Shown here: positions 24,263 to 30,790 of the stretch, piece by piece | Position numbering within the stretch: position 1 is the stretch's first letter | Layout: each line of letters opens with the position of its first letter | Assembly (NCBI GenBank): GCA_019116945.1 | Contig: DXAR01000026.1 | Span: forward strand, 1-34,963 | DNA: 34,963 bases | DNA from: Candidatus Janibacter merdipullorum | Lineage (GTDB): Bacteria > Actinomycetota > Actinomycetes > Actinomycetales > Dermatophilaceae | Reading direction: 5' to 3' | Position numbers and translations under genes: made by a program | Notes under the pieces: generated by a model | What the model saw: only the letters and a program-made list of their open reading frames with translations | Told to the model about the DNA's origin: nothing | Databases searched by the model: none

Positions 24263-24298
24263 GTGTGGGCACGGCCGCGTAGCAGCGGCCGCCCACAC
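24263..24298 (-). promoter_or_regulatory. Leader hairpin just before the phosphoesterase ribosome site
   Basis: On either strand GTGTGGGC (24263-24270) pairs with GCCCACAC (24291-24298) and GGCCGC (24273-24278) with GCGGCC (24285-24290), with a 2-base bulge and a 6-base loop. It ends about 10 bases before the Shine-Dalgarno. It may affect mRNA stability or translation. Confidence 0.45.
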
Positions 24299-24414
24299 CC
24301 TCCGACGGGCACGTAAACCGGTTGTGACGGTCGCGACGAAGGGGAACGACGTCCCGGATCCCTGGTGATGAACAGGAGTTCAGCAAAGAGTCAGGTCGAC
24401 GAAGGGGGACCTGC

Positions 24415-24705
24415 TCACCCCACCGGGTGCCACGGCCGGTCGGGCCGGGTGGCGACGGGTGCCTCGCTCACCCGGACCCCGTAGACCGGGGGCGGGCCAG
24501 CGTCGGCGAGACCCAAGTACTCGTGGCCGGTGATCCGGCACCACGCCGGGAGGTCGATCGGGGCGACGGGGTCGGTCGTGCTCAGGTGGACGACGCTGTC
24601 GGCCGGCAGGCCGGCGACCCGGTCCCGCAGCAGGATGAGCAGGCGCGCGCACGACAGGTCGCCGCCGTCGATGCGCTCGGCGGGTTCCTGCGGCAGGGCG
24701 GGCAC
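24415..24705 (-). CDS. TusA/SirA-like sulfurtransferase-family protein
   Basis: Small cytosolic protein of 96 residues with the TusA fold. ERIDGGDLSCARLLILLRDRVAGLP holds the conserved Cys (Cys19) at the helix start, and TTDPVAPIDLPAWCRITGHEYLG follows. TusA proteins carry persulfide sulfur to tRNA thiolation or other enzymes. The usual CPxP motif is here SCAR, without the prolines, as in divergent actinobacterial members. GTG 24705 begins 2 bases after the peroxidase stop, so the two genes are coupled. The role in sulfur or redox metabolism is inferred. Confidence 0.75.
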   Translation of the reverse strand: MPALPQEPAERIDGGDLSCARLLILLRDRVAGLPADSVVHLSTTDPVAPIDLPAWCRITGHEYLGLADAGPPPVYGVRVSEAPVATRPDRPWHPVG

Positions 24706-24707
24706 GG

Positions 24708-25196
24708 TCAGGAGAGGGTGGAGCGCACGGCCGCGACGACGCGCTCGTCGTCGGGCGTGACCTGCGGGCTGAAGCGGGCGATCGGGGTGCCGTCGGCGTC
24801 GATGACGAACTTCTCGAAGTTCCACCGGATGTCGCCGCTCTCGCCCCCTTCGTCCTCGGTGTCGACGAGCCCCTCGTAGACGGCGTGGCGACCGGGCCCG
24901 TTGACCTCGACCTTCTCGCTCATCGGGAAGCTCACGCCGTAGGTGGTCGAGCAGAACTCCGCGATCTCCTCCGCCGTCCCCGGTTCCTGCCCGCCGAACT
25001 GGTTGCACGGCAGCCCCACGACGACGAAGCCCTGGTCCGCGTACTCCTCGTGGAGCGCCTCGAGGGCGGTGTACTGCGGGGTCAGGCCGCACTTCGAGGC
25101 GACGTTGACGAGGAGCGCCGGCCGACCTCCGGTGAGGTCGCGCAGCGTGCCGGAGGTGCCGTCGAGACGGGCGAGGGGGGCGTCGAGGATGCTCAT
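24708..25196 (-). CDS. Glutathione peroxidase-family thiol peroxidase
   Basis: Thioredoxin-fold peroxidase of 162 residues. The catalytic tetrad is readable: Cys36 in NVASKCGLTPQY, Gln70 in NQFGGQEPG, and Trp125/Asn126 in IRWNFEKF. Cys instead of selenocysteine is used, as in most bacteria. Since actinobacteria lack glutathione it probably works with thioredoxin or mycothiol. ATG 25196 is preferred (MSILDAPLARLDG fits the family start) to a start 14 codons upstream. TACCCT lies 6 bases before ATG, consistent with a leaderless mRNA. It overlaps nothing upstream but is followed after 2 bases by the TusA-like gene. Confidence 0.92.
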   Translation of the reverse strand: MSILDAPLARLDGTSGTLRDLTGGRPALLVNVASKCGLTPQYTALEALHEEYADQGFVVVGLPCNQFGGQEPGTAEEIAEFCSTTYGVSFPMSEKVEVNGPGRHAVYEGLVDTEDEGGESGDIRWNFEKFVIDADGTPIARFSPQVTPDDERVVAAVRSTLS

Positions 25197-25243
25197 GCTC
25201 CGAGGGTAGGCGTGCGTGCGGGCCGGGTGGAAGGCCACGGGAC

Positions 25244-25450
25244 TCAGACCAGCTGGTAGCCGGCCTCCTCCACGGCGGTGCGGACGGCGGCCTCGTCGAC
25301 CGGCTCGGAGCTGGTCACGGTGAGGGCGCCGGACTCGAGCTCGACCCGGACGTCCTCGACGCCGGGGACCTCCTGGACCTCCTCGGTGACGGAGGAGACG
25401 CAGTGGCCGCAGGTCATGCCGGAGACGGTGTAGGTGGCGATGGTGCTCAT
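25244..25450 (-). CDS. copZ: Copper chaperone CopZ-like heavy-metal-associated protein
   Basis: HMA-domain protein of 68 residues that binds Cu(I) through MTCGHC (Cys14, Cys17) and hands it to an export ATPase. The beta-alpha-beta-beta-alpha-beta fold pattern is visible (TYTVSGMTCGHC, VEDVRVELESGALTV, AVRTAVEEAGYQLV). ATG 25450 is taken; the open frame continues upstream but runs through the promoter. A CsoR-type operator lies in the promoter. No copper ATPase or csoR gene is in the window, so this is a stand-alone copper-response unit near the peroxidase gene. Confidence 0.93.
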   Translation of the reverse strand: MSTIATYTVSGMTCGHCVSSVTEEVQEVPGVEDVRVELESGALTVTSSEPVDEAAVRTAVEEAGYQLV

Positions 25451-25480
25451 GATGGAAGTCCTCTCGGTGGGGGAACGGCT

Positions 25481-25509
25481 ACAGTACCCCCCTAGGGTAT
25501 AGATGTCAC
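25481..25509 (-). promoter_or_regulatory. copZ promoter with CsoR-type operator
   Basis: On the minus strand GTGACA (-35, 25504-25509) is exactly 17 bases from TACTGT (-10, 25481-25486). The spacer contains TACCC-5 bases-GGGTA (25485-25499), the G/C-tract palindrome flanked by TA that copper-sensing CsoR repressors bind. Copper-dependent derepression of copZ is strongly suggested. Confidence 0.75.
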
Positions 25510-25587
25510 ACCCGCGGCGGGCCCCGGACCGACCACGCGCCGGTCCCACCCGACGATCGGGCCGGGTCCTGACTAGGCTGGCGAGCC

Positions 25588-26253
25588 ATGCGTGTCCCCC
25601 TCGTCACCCTCGCGGTGGTCACCCTCGTCCACCTCGTCGCGCAGGCCGCAGCGCCCGGGGGAGTGGCCGCGGACCTCACCCAGGTGCTCCTCATGCCGGC
25701 GCTGGCGTGGGTGCTCATCACGAGCACGCACGACCCGAAGTCCCGGCTCGTGCGCCTCGTCCTCGTCGCGCTCGGGCTCAGCTGGCTCGGGGACACGCTG
25801 CCGCGCTTCGCCGATGACGGGAGCGACCTCGGCTTCGGCCTCATGCTCGGCGCCTTCCTCCTGGCGCAGCTGGCCTACGTCGCGGCCTTCCTCCCCTTCG
25901 CCTCCCGGAGCATCCTGCGGACCCGGCGGGAGCTGCTGGCCCTCTACGCCGTGGCCTTCATCCTCCTCATCGCCGTGACCGCCGGCGGCGCCGGCTCCCT
26001 GCTGCCGGCGGTCGGTGTCTACGGTCTGGCCATCATCGCGATGGCCGTCCTCGCCACCGGTATCGATCGCGTCGCGGCGATCGGGGCGATCGTCTTCCTC
26101 GTCTCCGACGCGCTCATCGCGCTGCGGGCCTTCGCGGACCTGGAGCTGCCGCTGCACTCCGTGGCGGTCATGCTCACCTATGTCGTCGGGCAGACCCTCC
26201 TCGTCGTCGCCGTCGCCCACCACGACCGGGCCGTGGCGGCGCAGCAGGCCTGA
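25588..26253 (+). CDS. YhhN-family lysoplasmalogenase-like membrane protein
   Basis: Integral membrane protein of 221 residues with about 7-8 hydrophobic helices, matching the YhhN/TMEM86 family. Animal members hydrolyse the vinyl-ether bond of lysoplasmalogens; the bacterial role is not settled. Family blocks seen are LLMPALAWVLI, LGLSWLGDTLPRF (Asp near residue 69), GAFLLAQLAYVAAF, and SDALIALRAF (second conserved Asp). ATG 25588 has no Shine-Dalgarno, but TAGGCT ends 8 bases before it, so translation may be leaderless. It is followed without a gap by the LacI-type gene. Confidence 0.85.
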   Translation: MRVPLVTLAVVTLVHLVAQAAAPGGVAADLTQVLLMPALAWVLITSTHDPKSRLVRLVLVALGLSWLGDTLPRFADDGSDLGFGLMLGAFLLAQLAYVAAFLPFASRSILRTRRELLALYAVAFILLIAVTAGGAGSLLPAVGVYGLAIIAMAVLATGIDRVAAIGAIVFLVSDALIALRAFADLELPLHSVAVMLTYVVGQTLLVVAVAHHDRAVAAQQA

Positions 26254-27300
26254 GTGCGCAACCACCGGATCAGCGACGTCGCCGAACAGGCGGGGCTCTC
26301 GCCCGCGACGGTCGACCGGGTGCTCCACGGCCGGTCCGGGGCGAGCCCGCGCGCGGTGCGGGCGGTGGAGCAGGCGGTCGCCGAGCTCGACCGGCAGGCG
26401 GCGTCGCTGCGTCTCGGGGCCCGCTCCCTCGTCCTCGACGTCGTCATGCAGGCGCCGAACCGCTTCTCCGGCGAGGTCCGGGCGGCCCTCGAGTCGGAGC
26501 TGTCCGGGCTGCGGCCGGCGGCGCTGCGGGCGCGCTTCCACCTGCGCGAGACGGGGACCGTCGAGGAGGTCGTGGCCACGCTCGACGGCATCGGGCGAAG
26601 GGGGCGGACCAGCCATGGTGTCCTCCTCAAGGTGCCCGACGACCCGCAGGTCGCTGCGGCCATCGACGGGCTCGCCGAGCGTGGGATCCCTGCCGTCACC
26701 CTCGTCACGGACGTGCGCGGGTCCGCCCGGATCGCTTATGCCGGACCCGACCACGCATCCGCCGGTCGCACCGCGGCGCACCTCGTGCACCGGTGGGGCG
26801 CAAGGGAGTCCGGCGCCGTCCTCGTGACGCTGAGCCGGTCGAGCTTCGTCGGCGAACGCACCCGGGTGGAGGCCTTCGTCGACCAGCTCGCCAGCGATGC
26901 GCCGGGCCTCACGGTGCGTCGGGTCAGCGATGCGGACGGCCTCGACGCGTCGACGCAGTCCGTCGTCGCGGCCGAGCTCGACGGCCTCGACGAGGAGGTC
27001 GCCGGGGTCTACTCCGTCGGCGGCGCCAACCGGGCGATCCTCGCGGCGTTGCGGGCGAAGGGGGTGGCCCCCCGCGTCTTCGTCGGCCATGACCTCGACG
27101 CGGACAACCTCGAGCTGCTGCGCACGGGCGCCATCGACCTTGTCCTCCATCACGACCTCCGGGAGGATGCGCGGAGCGCGGTGCGGGCGGTGCTGCGGCA
27201 CCACGGGCTGGCGCCCGGGGCGCCGACGTCGATCGCCTCCGGGGTGCAGGTCATCACCCGGCACAACATCCCGGCCCGAATGGCCCCGAGCCAGTCGTGA
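26254..27300 (+). CDS. LacI-family transcriptional regulator
   Basis: DNA-binding repressor or activator of 348 residues. The N-terminal helix-turn-helix (RISDVAEQAGLSPATVDRVLHGR, 5-27) and hinge lead to a periplasmic-binding-protein-like sensor domain: LLKVPDDPQVAAAIDGLAERGIPAVTLVTDV, AYAGPDHASAGRTAAHL, VYSVGGANRAI and VGHDLDADN. Such proteins sense a sugar or polyol. The GTG start directly follows the YhhN stop, and the stop overlaps the MFS gene start, so the trio forms one unit. The effector is unknown. Control of the inositol genes 16 kb away is possible but unsupported. Confidence 0.9.
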   Translation: MRNHRISDVAEQAGLSPATVDRVLHGRSGASPRAVRAVEQAVAELDRQAASLRLGARSLVLDVVMQAPNRFSGEVRAALESELSGLRPAALRARFHLRETGTVEEVVATLDGIGRRGRTSHGVLLKVPDDPQVAAAIDGLAERGIPAVTLVTDVRGSARIAYAGPDHASAGRTAAHLVHRWGARESGAVLVTLSRSSFVGERTRVEAFVDQLASDAPGLTVRRVSDADGLDASTQSVVAAELDGLDEEVAGVYSVGGANRAILAALRAKGVAPRVFVGHDLDADNLELLRTGAIDLVLHHDLREDARSAVRAVLRHHGLAPGAPTSIASGVQVITRHNIPARMAPSQS

Positions 27301-28517
27301 CCGCCGAGCACGAGGGGTACCTGCCGGGGACGCCGGAGTACCGCCGGGTCGTCTGGTCGCTCTTCGCCGCCGGGACGGCCACCTTCGTCCTGCTGTATTC
27401 GACCCAGGCGCTGCTGCCGGACCTCACGCGGGCCTTCGGCGTCTCGAGCGAGGCGGCGACGCTGAGCATCTCGCTCACGGCGGCCGGCCTGGGGGCCGGG
27501 CTGCTCGTCGCCGGTCCGCTCTCGGACGTCGTCGGCCGGACCCGCCTCATCCACCTGTCCCTGTCCCTGTCGGTCCTCGTCGCCGTGGCCTCCGCCCTCG
27601 CCCCGACATGGACCTCGCTGCTCGTGCTGCGCTTCGTCTCCGGGGTGGCGCTCGCCGGCCTGCCGGCGGTGGCGACCGCCTACCTGCGCGAGGAGCTGCA
27701 CCCGTCCAGCCAGGGGCGGGCGGCGGGTCTGTACGTGGGGGGCACGGCCTTCGGCGCGATGTTCAGCCGGCTGCTTGCCGGGGCGGGCGCGGAGCTCGGG
27801 GACTGGCGGTGGGGGATCGCTGCGACGGCCGTCATGTCGCTCGGGTGCGCGGTGCTCGTGGGGGTGCTGCTGCCGGCCTCACGGGGCTTCGTGGCCGTGC
27901 CGGGCAATCCTCGGGCCCTGCTCGAGGGCACCCGCAAGGCGCTCTCGGACCGGGGTCTGCTGGCGCTCTACGCCATCGGTGGCTGCGTGCTCGGGGCGAT
28001 GCAGGCCCCCTTCAACATGGTCGGCTTCCGGCTGACCGAGGCTCCCTTCGACCTCGGGTTGGGGGTGGCCAGCCTCGTCTTCCTCGTCTACCCGCTCGGC
28101 ACGATCAGCTCGGCGTGGTTCGGGCGGCTCGCGGACCGCCACGGCCGGCGGACGGTTGCGCCGGTGGGGACGGCGATCGCCGCGGTCGGTGTCCTCATCA
28201 CCCTCCCGGAGCACCTCGGGACGATCGTGCTCGGGCTGGCTCTCGTCGTCATCGGCTTCTTCGCCGTCCACGGCATCGCCAGTGGGTGGGTGCCGGTGCG
28301 CGCGCACGCGGGCGGCGCCAGTGCGGGGCAGGCCGCCTCGCTCTACCTCTTCACCTACTACCTCGGGTCGGCGGTCTTCGGGACCCTCGCCGGCCTGGCC
28401 TGGACGCACGGGCACTGGGTGGGCGTCGTCGCCCTCTCCCTCGTCCTCCTCGCCGTGACCGCCGCCCTCACCCTCGCGCTGCGCCGCACCCCTTCGCTCG
28501 TGCCGGGGCAGAGCTGA
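27297..28517 (+). CDS. MFS transporter, YnfM-like drug/solute exporter
   Basis: Twelve-helix major facilitator protein of 406 residues. The N-terminal block LYSTQALLPDLTRAFGVS, the motif-A-like LSDVVGRTRLIHLS, and FVSGVALAGLPAVATAYLREE are those of the YnfM/arabinose-efflux-like group. A second loop GRLADRHGRRTVAPVG marks the start of the second six-helix half. It starts with GTG 27297, overlapping the LacI stop by 4 bases, so transport is probably controlled by that regulator. The substrate is unknown. It converges on another MFS gene with only 10 bases between the stops. Confidence 0.88.
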   Translation: MTAEHEGYLPGTPEYRRVVWSLFAAGTATFVLLYSTQALLPDLTRAFGVSSEAATLSISLTAAGLGAGLLVAGPLSDVVGRTRLIHLSLSLSVLVAVASALAPTWTSLLVLRFVSGVALAGLPAVATAYLREELHPSSQGRAAGLYVGGTAFGAMFSRLLAGAGAELGDWRWGIAATAVMSLGCAVLVGVLLPASRGFVAVPGNPRALLEGTRKALSDRGLLALYAIGGCVLGAMQAPFNMVGFRLTEAPFDLGLGVASLVFLVYPLGTISSAWFGRLADRHGRRTVAPVGTAIAAVGVLITLPEHLGTIVLGLALVVIGFFAVHGIASGWVPVRAHAGGASAGQAASLYLFTYYLGSAVFGTLAGLAWTHGHWVGVVALSLVLLAVTAALTLALRRTPSLVPGQS

Positions 28518-28525
28518 GGGGGCGA

Positions 28526-28548
28526 GATTATCGGGTGACCCGAGAATC
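28526..28548. repeat. Short palindromic repeat, copy 2
   Basis: GATT-A-TCGGGT-G-ACCCGA-G-AATC, the second copy of the element at 22353-22375. It lies between two convergent MFS genes and supplies the stop codon and last codons of the minus-strand one. The palindrome is nearly perfect. Confidence 0.6.
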
Positions 28549-30027
28549 CTCAGGCGCGAGCGCCTCCCCCTCCGCGGCCGCGTCCTCCTCCGGGGTCGAC
28601 ACGAAGAGGCAGGTCGCGATGGTGACGGCGGCGAGGGCGGTGAGCAGGGCGAAGCCGGCGCGCGCCCCCTTCGCCAGCTCCGCGGTGCTCGGGTCGGACC
28701 CGGCGACGAGCGCCATGACGGCGATGCTCGTCGCGGTCCCCGCGGCACCGAAGACCTGCTGCGAGGAGCCGAGCAGCGCCGAGCCGTGCGCGTAGAGGTG
28801 CTGCGGCAGCGCGCCGAGGCCGGCGGTGAAGAGCGGCGTGAAGAGCAGCGAGAGCGACAGCGAGAGGAGGACGTGCAGGGCGAGGATCGTCCACGGGCCG
28901 ACCGACGGGACGAGGATCGTCAGGAGCGCGAGCGAGAGGGTGAGGCCGATGCTGCCGGGGACGACGAGCGGCCGGGCGCCGACCCGGTCGTAGAGGCGCC
29001 CGATCGTCGGTCCGAGCAGGCCCATCGCGAGGCCGCCGGGGATGAGGAGGAGGCCGGCCTCGAGGGTGCTCAGGCCCAAGCCGTCCTGGAGGTGCATCGG
29101 CAGGAGGATGAGCGTGCTGATGAGCGCGGCGAAGCCGAGGCACATCGTGACGAAGGCGCCGGTGAAGCTGCGGTGCCGCAGGGTGCGCAGGTCCATGAGC
29201 GGGTCGCCCCTGCCGACGAGTGCCCGCTGGCGCCAGACGAAGGCGATGAGCGCCAGGGCCGCGACGCCGGCCGCCATGGCCGGGTCGACGAGGGGCTCGG
29301 GTGCGGGGCCCCCTTCGGTCGTGTGGCCCCCGCCGCCGAGGCCGGAGAGACCGTAGACGAGGCCACCGAAGCCGATGGTCGCGAGCACGACGCTGAGCAG
29401 GTCGAGGGCGCTGTCCTCGCGCTCGCCGATCTCGGGGAGCTGCCGCAGCCCGACCCACAGGGCGACGAGGGCGATGGGGAGGACGGTGAGGAAGATCAGC
29501 CGCCACGAGCCCACGCGCAGGAGCAGCCCGGAGACGGCGGGGCCCATCGCGGGGGCGACGGCGATGACGAGGGAGACATTGCCCATGGTGCGGCCGCGAT
29601 CGGCGGCGGGCACGAGGTTCATGAGGGTCGTCATGAGGAGTGGGATCATCACAGCGGTGCCGGTGGCCTGGACGACGCGGGCGGCGACGAGGACCTCGAA
29701 GGCGGGCGCGAGGGCCGCGACCGTCGTGCCGACCGCGAAGAGCCCCATGGCGAGGGCGAAGGTGCGTCGGATCGCCAGCCGCTGCATGATCCAGCCGGTC
29801 ATCGGGATGACGACGGCCATCGTCAGGAGGAAGGACGTCGTCAGCCACTGCGCGGTCGTCGCCTGCACCCCGAAGTCGTCCATGAGCCGCGGGATGGCGT
29901 TGTTCATGATCGTCTCGTTGAGGATGACGACGAAGGTGGCGACGGTGAGCACGCGCAGGACGAGGGTCGTCTGCGCAGGCGTGGTGACGGGGTGCGGCTC
30001 GGCCGCGACGGTGGGCATGGGCTCCAT
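28528..30027 (-). CDS. DHA2-family MFS drug transporter
   Basis: Proton-driven exporter of about 499 residues with about 14 helices, EmrB/QacA-like. Typical features are NETIMNNAIPRLMDDFGV in the first helix, TAQWLTTSFLLTMAVVIPMTGW, motif C-like GPAVSGLLL and a long loop after helix 6. ATG 30027 is chosen; GTG 30042 and ATG 30018 are alternatives and none has a clear ribosome site. The stop codon lies inside the palindromic repeat at 28526-28548, and the C-terminus is an acidic tail. Substrates are unknown. It is divergent from the DUF2277 gene. Confidence 0.87.
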   Translation of the reverse strand: MEPMPTVAAEPHPVTTPAQTTLVLRVLTVATFVVILNETIMNNAIPRLMDDFGVQATTAQWLTTSFLLTMAVVIPMTGWIMQRLAIRRTFALAMGLFAVGTTVAALAPAFEVLVAARVVQATGTAVMIPLLMTTLMNLVPAADRGRTMGNVSLVIAVAPAMGPAVSGLLLRVGSWRLIFLTVLPIALVALWVGLRQLPEIGEREDSALDLLSVVLATIGFGGLVYGLSGLGGGGHTTEGGPAPEPLVDPAMAAGVAALALIAFVWRQRALVGRGDPLMDLRTLRHRSFTGAFVTMCLGFAALISTLILLPMHLQDGLGLSTLEAGLLLIPGGLAMGLLGPTIGRLYDRVGARPLVVPGSIGLTLSLALLTILVPSVGPWTILALHVLLSLSLSLLFTPLFTAGLGALPQHLYAHGSALLGSSQQVFGAAGTATSIAVMALVAGSDPSTAELAKGARAGFALLTALAAVTIATCLFVSTPEEDAAAEGEALAPEDSRVTR

Positions 30028-30112
30028 GGTCCGCGATGGCACCGACAGCGGACAAACCGATTTCAGGAGCGAAGGGGGTGCCCCCGGTCACGTCGAGGAG
30101 GAGACTGGGTGC

Positions 30113-30388
30113 ATGTGCCGAAACATCCGACAGCTGCACAACTTCGAGCCGCCCGCGACGAGTGACGAGGTGCGCGCCGCCGCGCTCCAGTACGTGCGCA
30201 AGGTCAGCGGGTCGGCGAAGCCGAGCCAGGCCAACCAGGCGGCCTTCGACGAGGCCGTCGAGGAGGTGGCCCAGGTGACCCAGCGTCTGCTCGACCAGCT
30301 CGTGACGAGTGCCCCGCCGAAGGACCGGGAGGTCGAGGCGGCCAAGGCGAAGGAGCGCGCCCGGCAGCGCTACGAGCGCGCGGGCTGA
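30113..30388 (+). CDS. DUF2277 family protein
   Basis: Short protein of 91 residues, starting MCRNIRQLHNFEPPATSDEVRAAALQYVRKVSG, which is the DUF2277 signature. Further conserved features are the PSQANQAAFDEAVEEVAQ helix, LVTSAPPKDREVEAAK and a basic C-terminus. It is probably cytosolic and of unknown function. ATG 30113 has GGAGGAG upstream. It stands alone, followed by a hairpin and the long dnaB upstream region. Confidence 0.88.
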   Translation: MCRNIRQLHNFEPPATSDEVRAAALQYVRKVSGSAKPSQANQAAFDEAVEEVAQVTQRLLDQLVTSAPPKDREVEAAKAKERARQRYERAG

Positions 30389-30423
30389 GCCGGGGGTCGC
30401 CGACGACGAACCGGACGGGTGGG

Positions 30424-30462
30424 CCCGGGGCGTCCGGGATGTGACCACCGGGTGGCCCCGGG
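30424..30462 (+). terminator. Candidate hairpin terminator after DUF2277
   Basis: CCCGGGGC (30424-30431) and GCCCCGGG (30455-30462) are perfect 8-bp arms around a 23-base loop, 35 bases after the stop. There is no T-run. Confidence 0.42.
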
Positions 30463-30481
30463 GTTGCGCGATCGGCCGTGA

Positions 30482-30675
30482 TGTGGATCGGGCGTGTCCC
30501 GGGCTTGTGGATGACGGGGGTGCGGAAAAAGTTTGGTCCCCATCGTGTGGGCAGCATTTCCGCAGGTCAGAAGGGGTGTTGTGGGTCATTGGTCCGACCG
30601 CTCCACAGAGTTGTCCACGGGCTGTGCACAGTCGGATGGCGCGTGCTCCACAGGCCGTCCACACCCTCGTCCACA
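30482..30675 (+). promoter_or_regulatory. DnaA-box-like array in the dnaB upstream region
   Basis: The 402-base gene-free stretch before dnaB holds TCCACA-type 9-mers like the DnaA box (TTGTCCACA). Plus-strand copies start at 30599, 30611 (TTGTCCACG), 30622 (CTGTGCACA), 30644, 30655 (CCGTCCACA) and 30667 (TCGTCCACA), with 11-12 or 22 base steps. Two minus-strand copies are at 30482-30490 and 30506-30514. Apart from 30599 (6 of 9), the boxes match at 7-8 of 9 positions. The rest of the gap holds a hairpin near 30424 and a short AT patch around 30676-30684. No gene is seen in it. Confidence 0.6.
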
Positions 30676-30790
30676 GGGTTATTTGGCGTTGTCGGTGGGC
30701 GGTGCGACCCTGCTTTGACGTCCCTCTCGCGGGGGCGCAGGGAGCCCCCTTCGCCGGGGGTTGTCGGCCGACACACGGAGGGTCTACACG

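Noticed and set aside
24355-24385. A PhoP box upstream of the phosphoesterase (GTTCATC-like units).
   Set aside because: Only one fair unit and a short TGAAC/GTTCA inverted pair are seen, without the 11-base direct repeats of a PHO box.
26254-27300. The LacI-type protein as regulator of the inositol genes.
   Set aside because: It is 16 kb away, in an operon with a YhhN and an MFS gene, and no LacI-type operator was recognised in the iol block.
669-30756. CGAAGGG as an orienting sequence for FtsK/SpoIIIE.
   Set aside because: The counts on the two strands (about 20 and 27) show no strong strand bias within this window; a genome-wide test would be needed.
30389-30790. The region as the chromosomal origin of replication.
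   Set aside because: DnaA-box-like sites are present, but there is no dnaA or dnaN gene and only a short AT-rich patch, so a regulatory or titration role is more likely.
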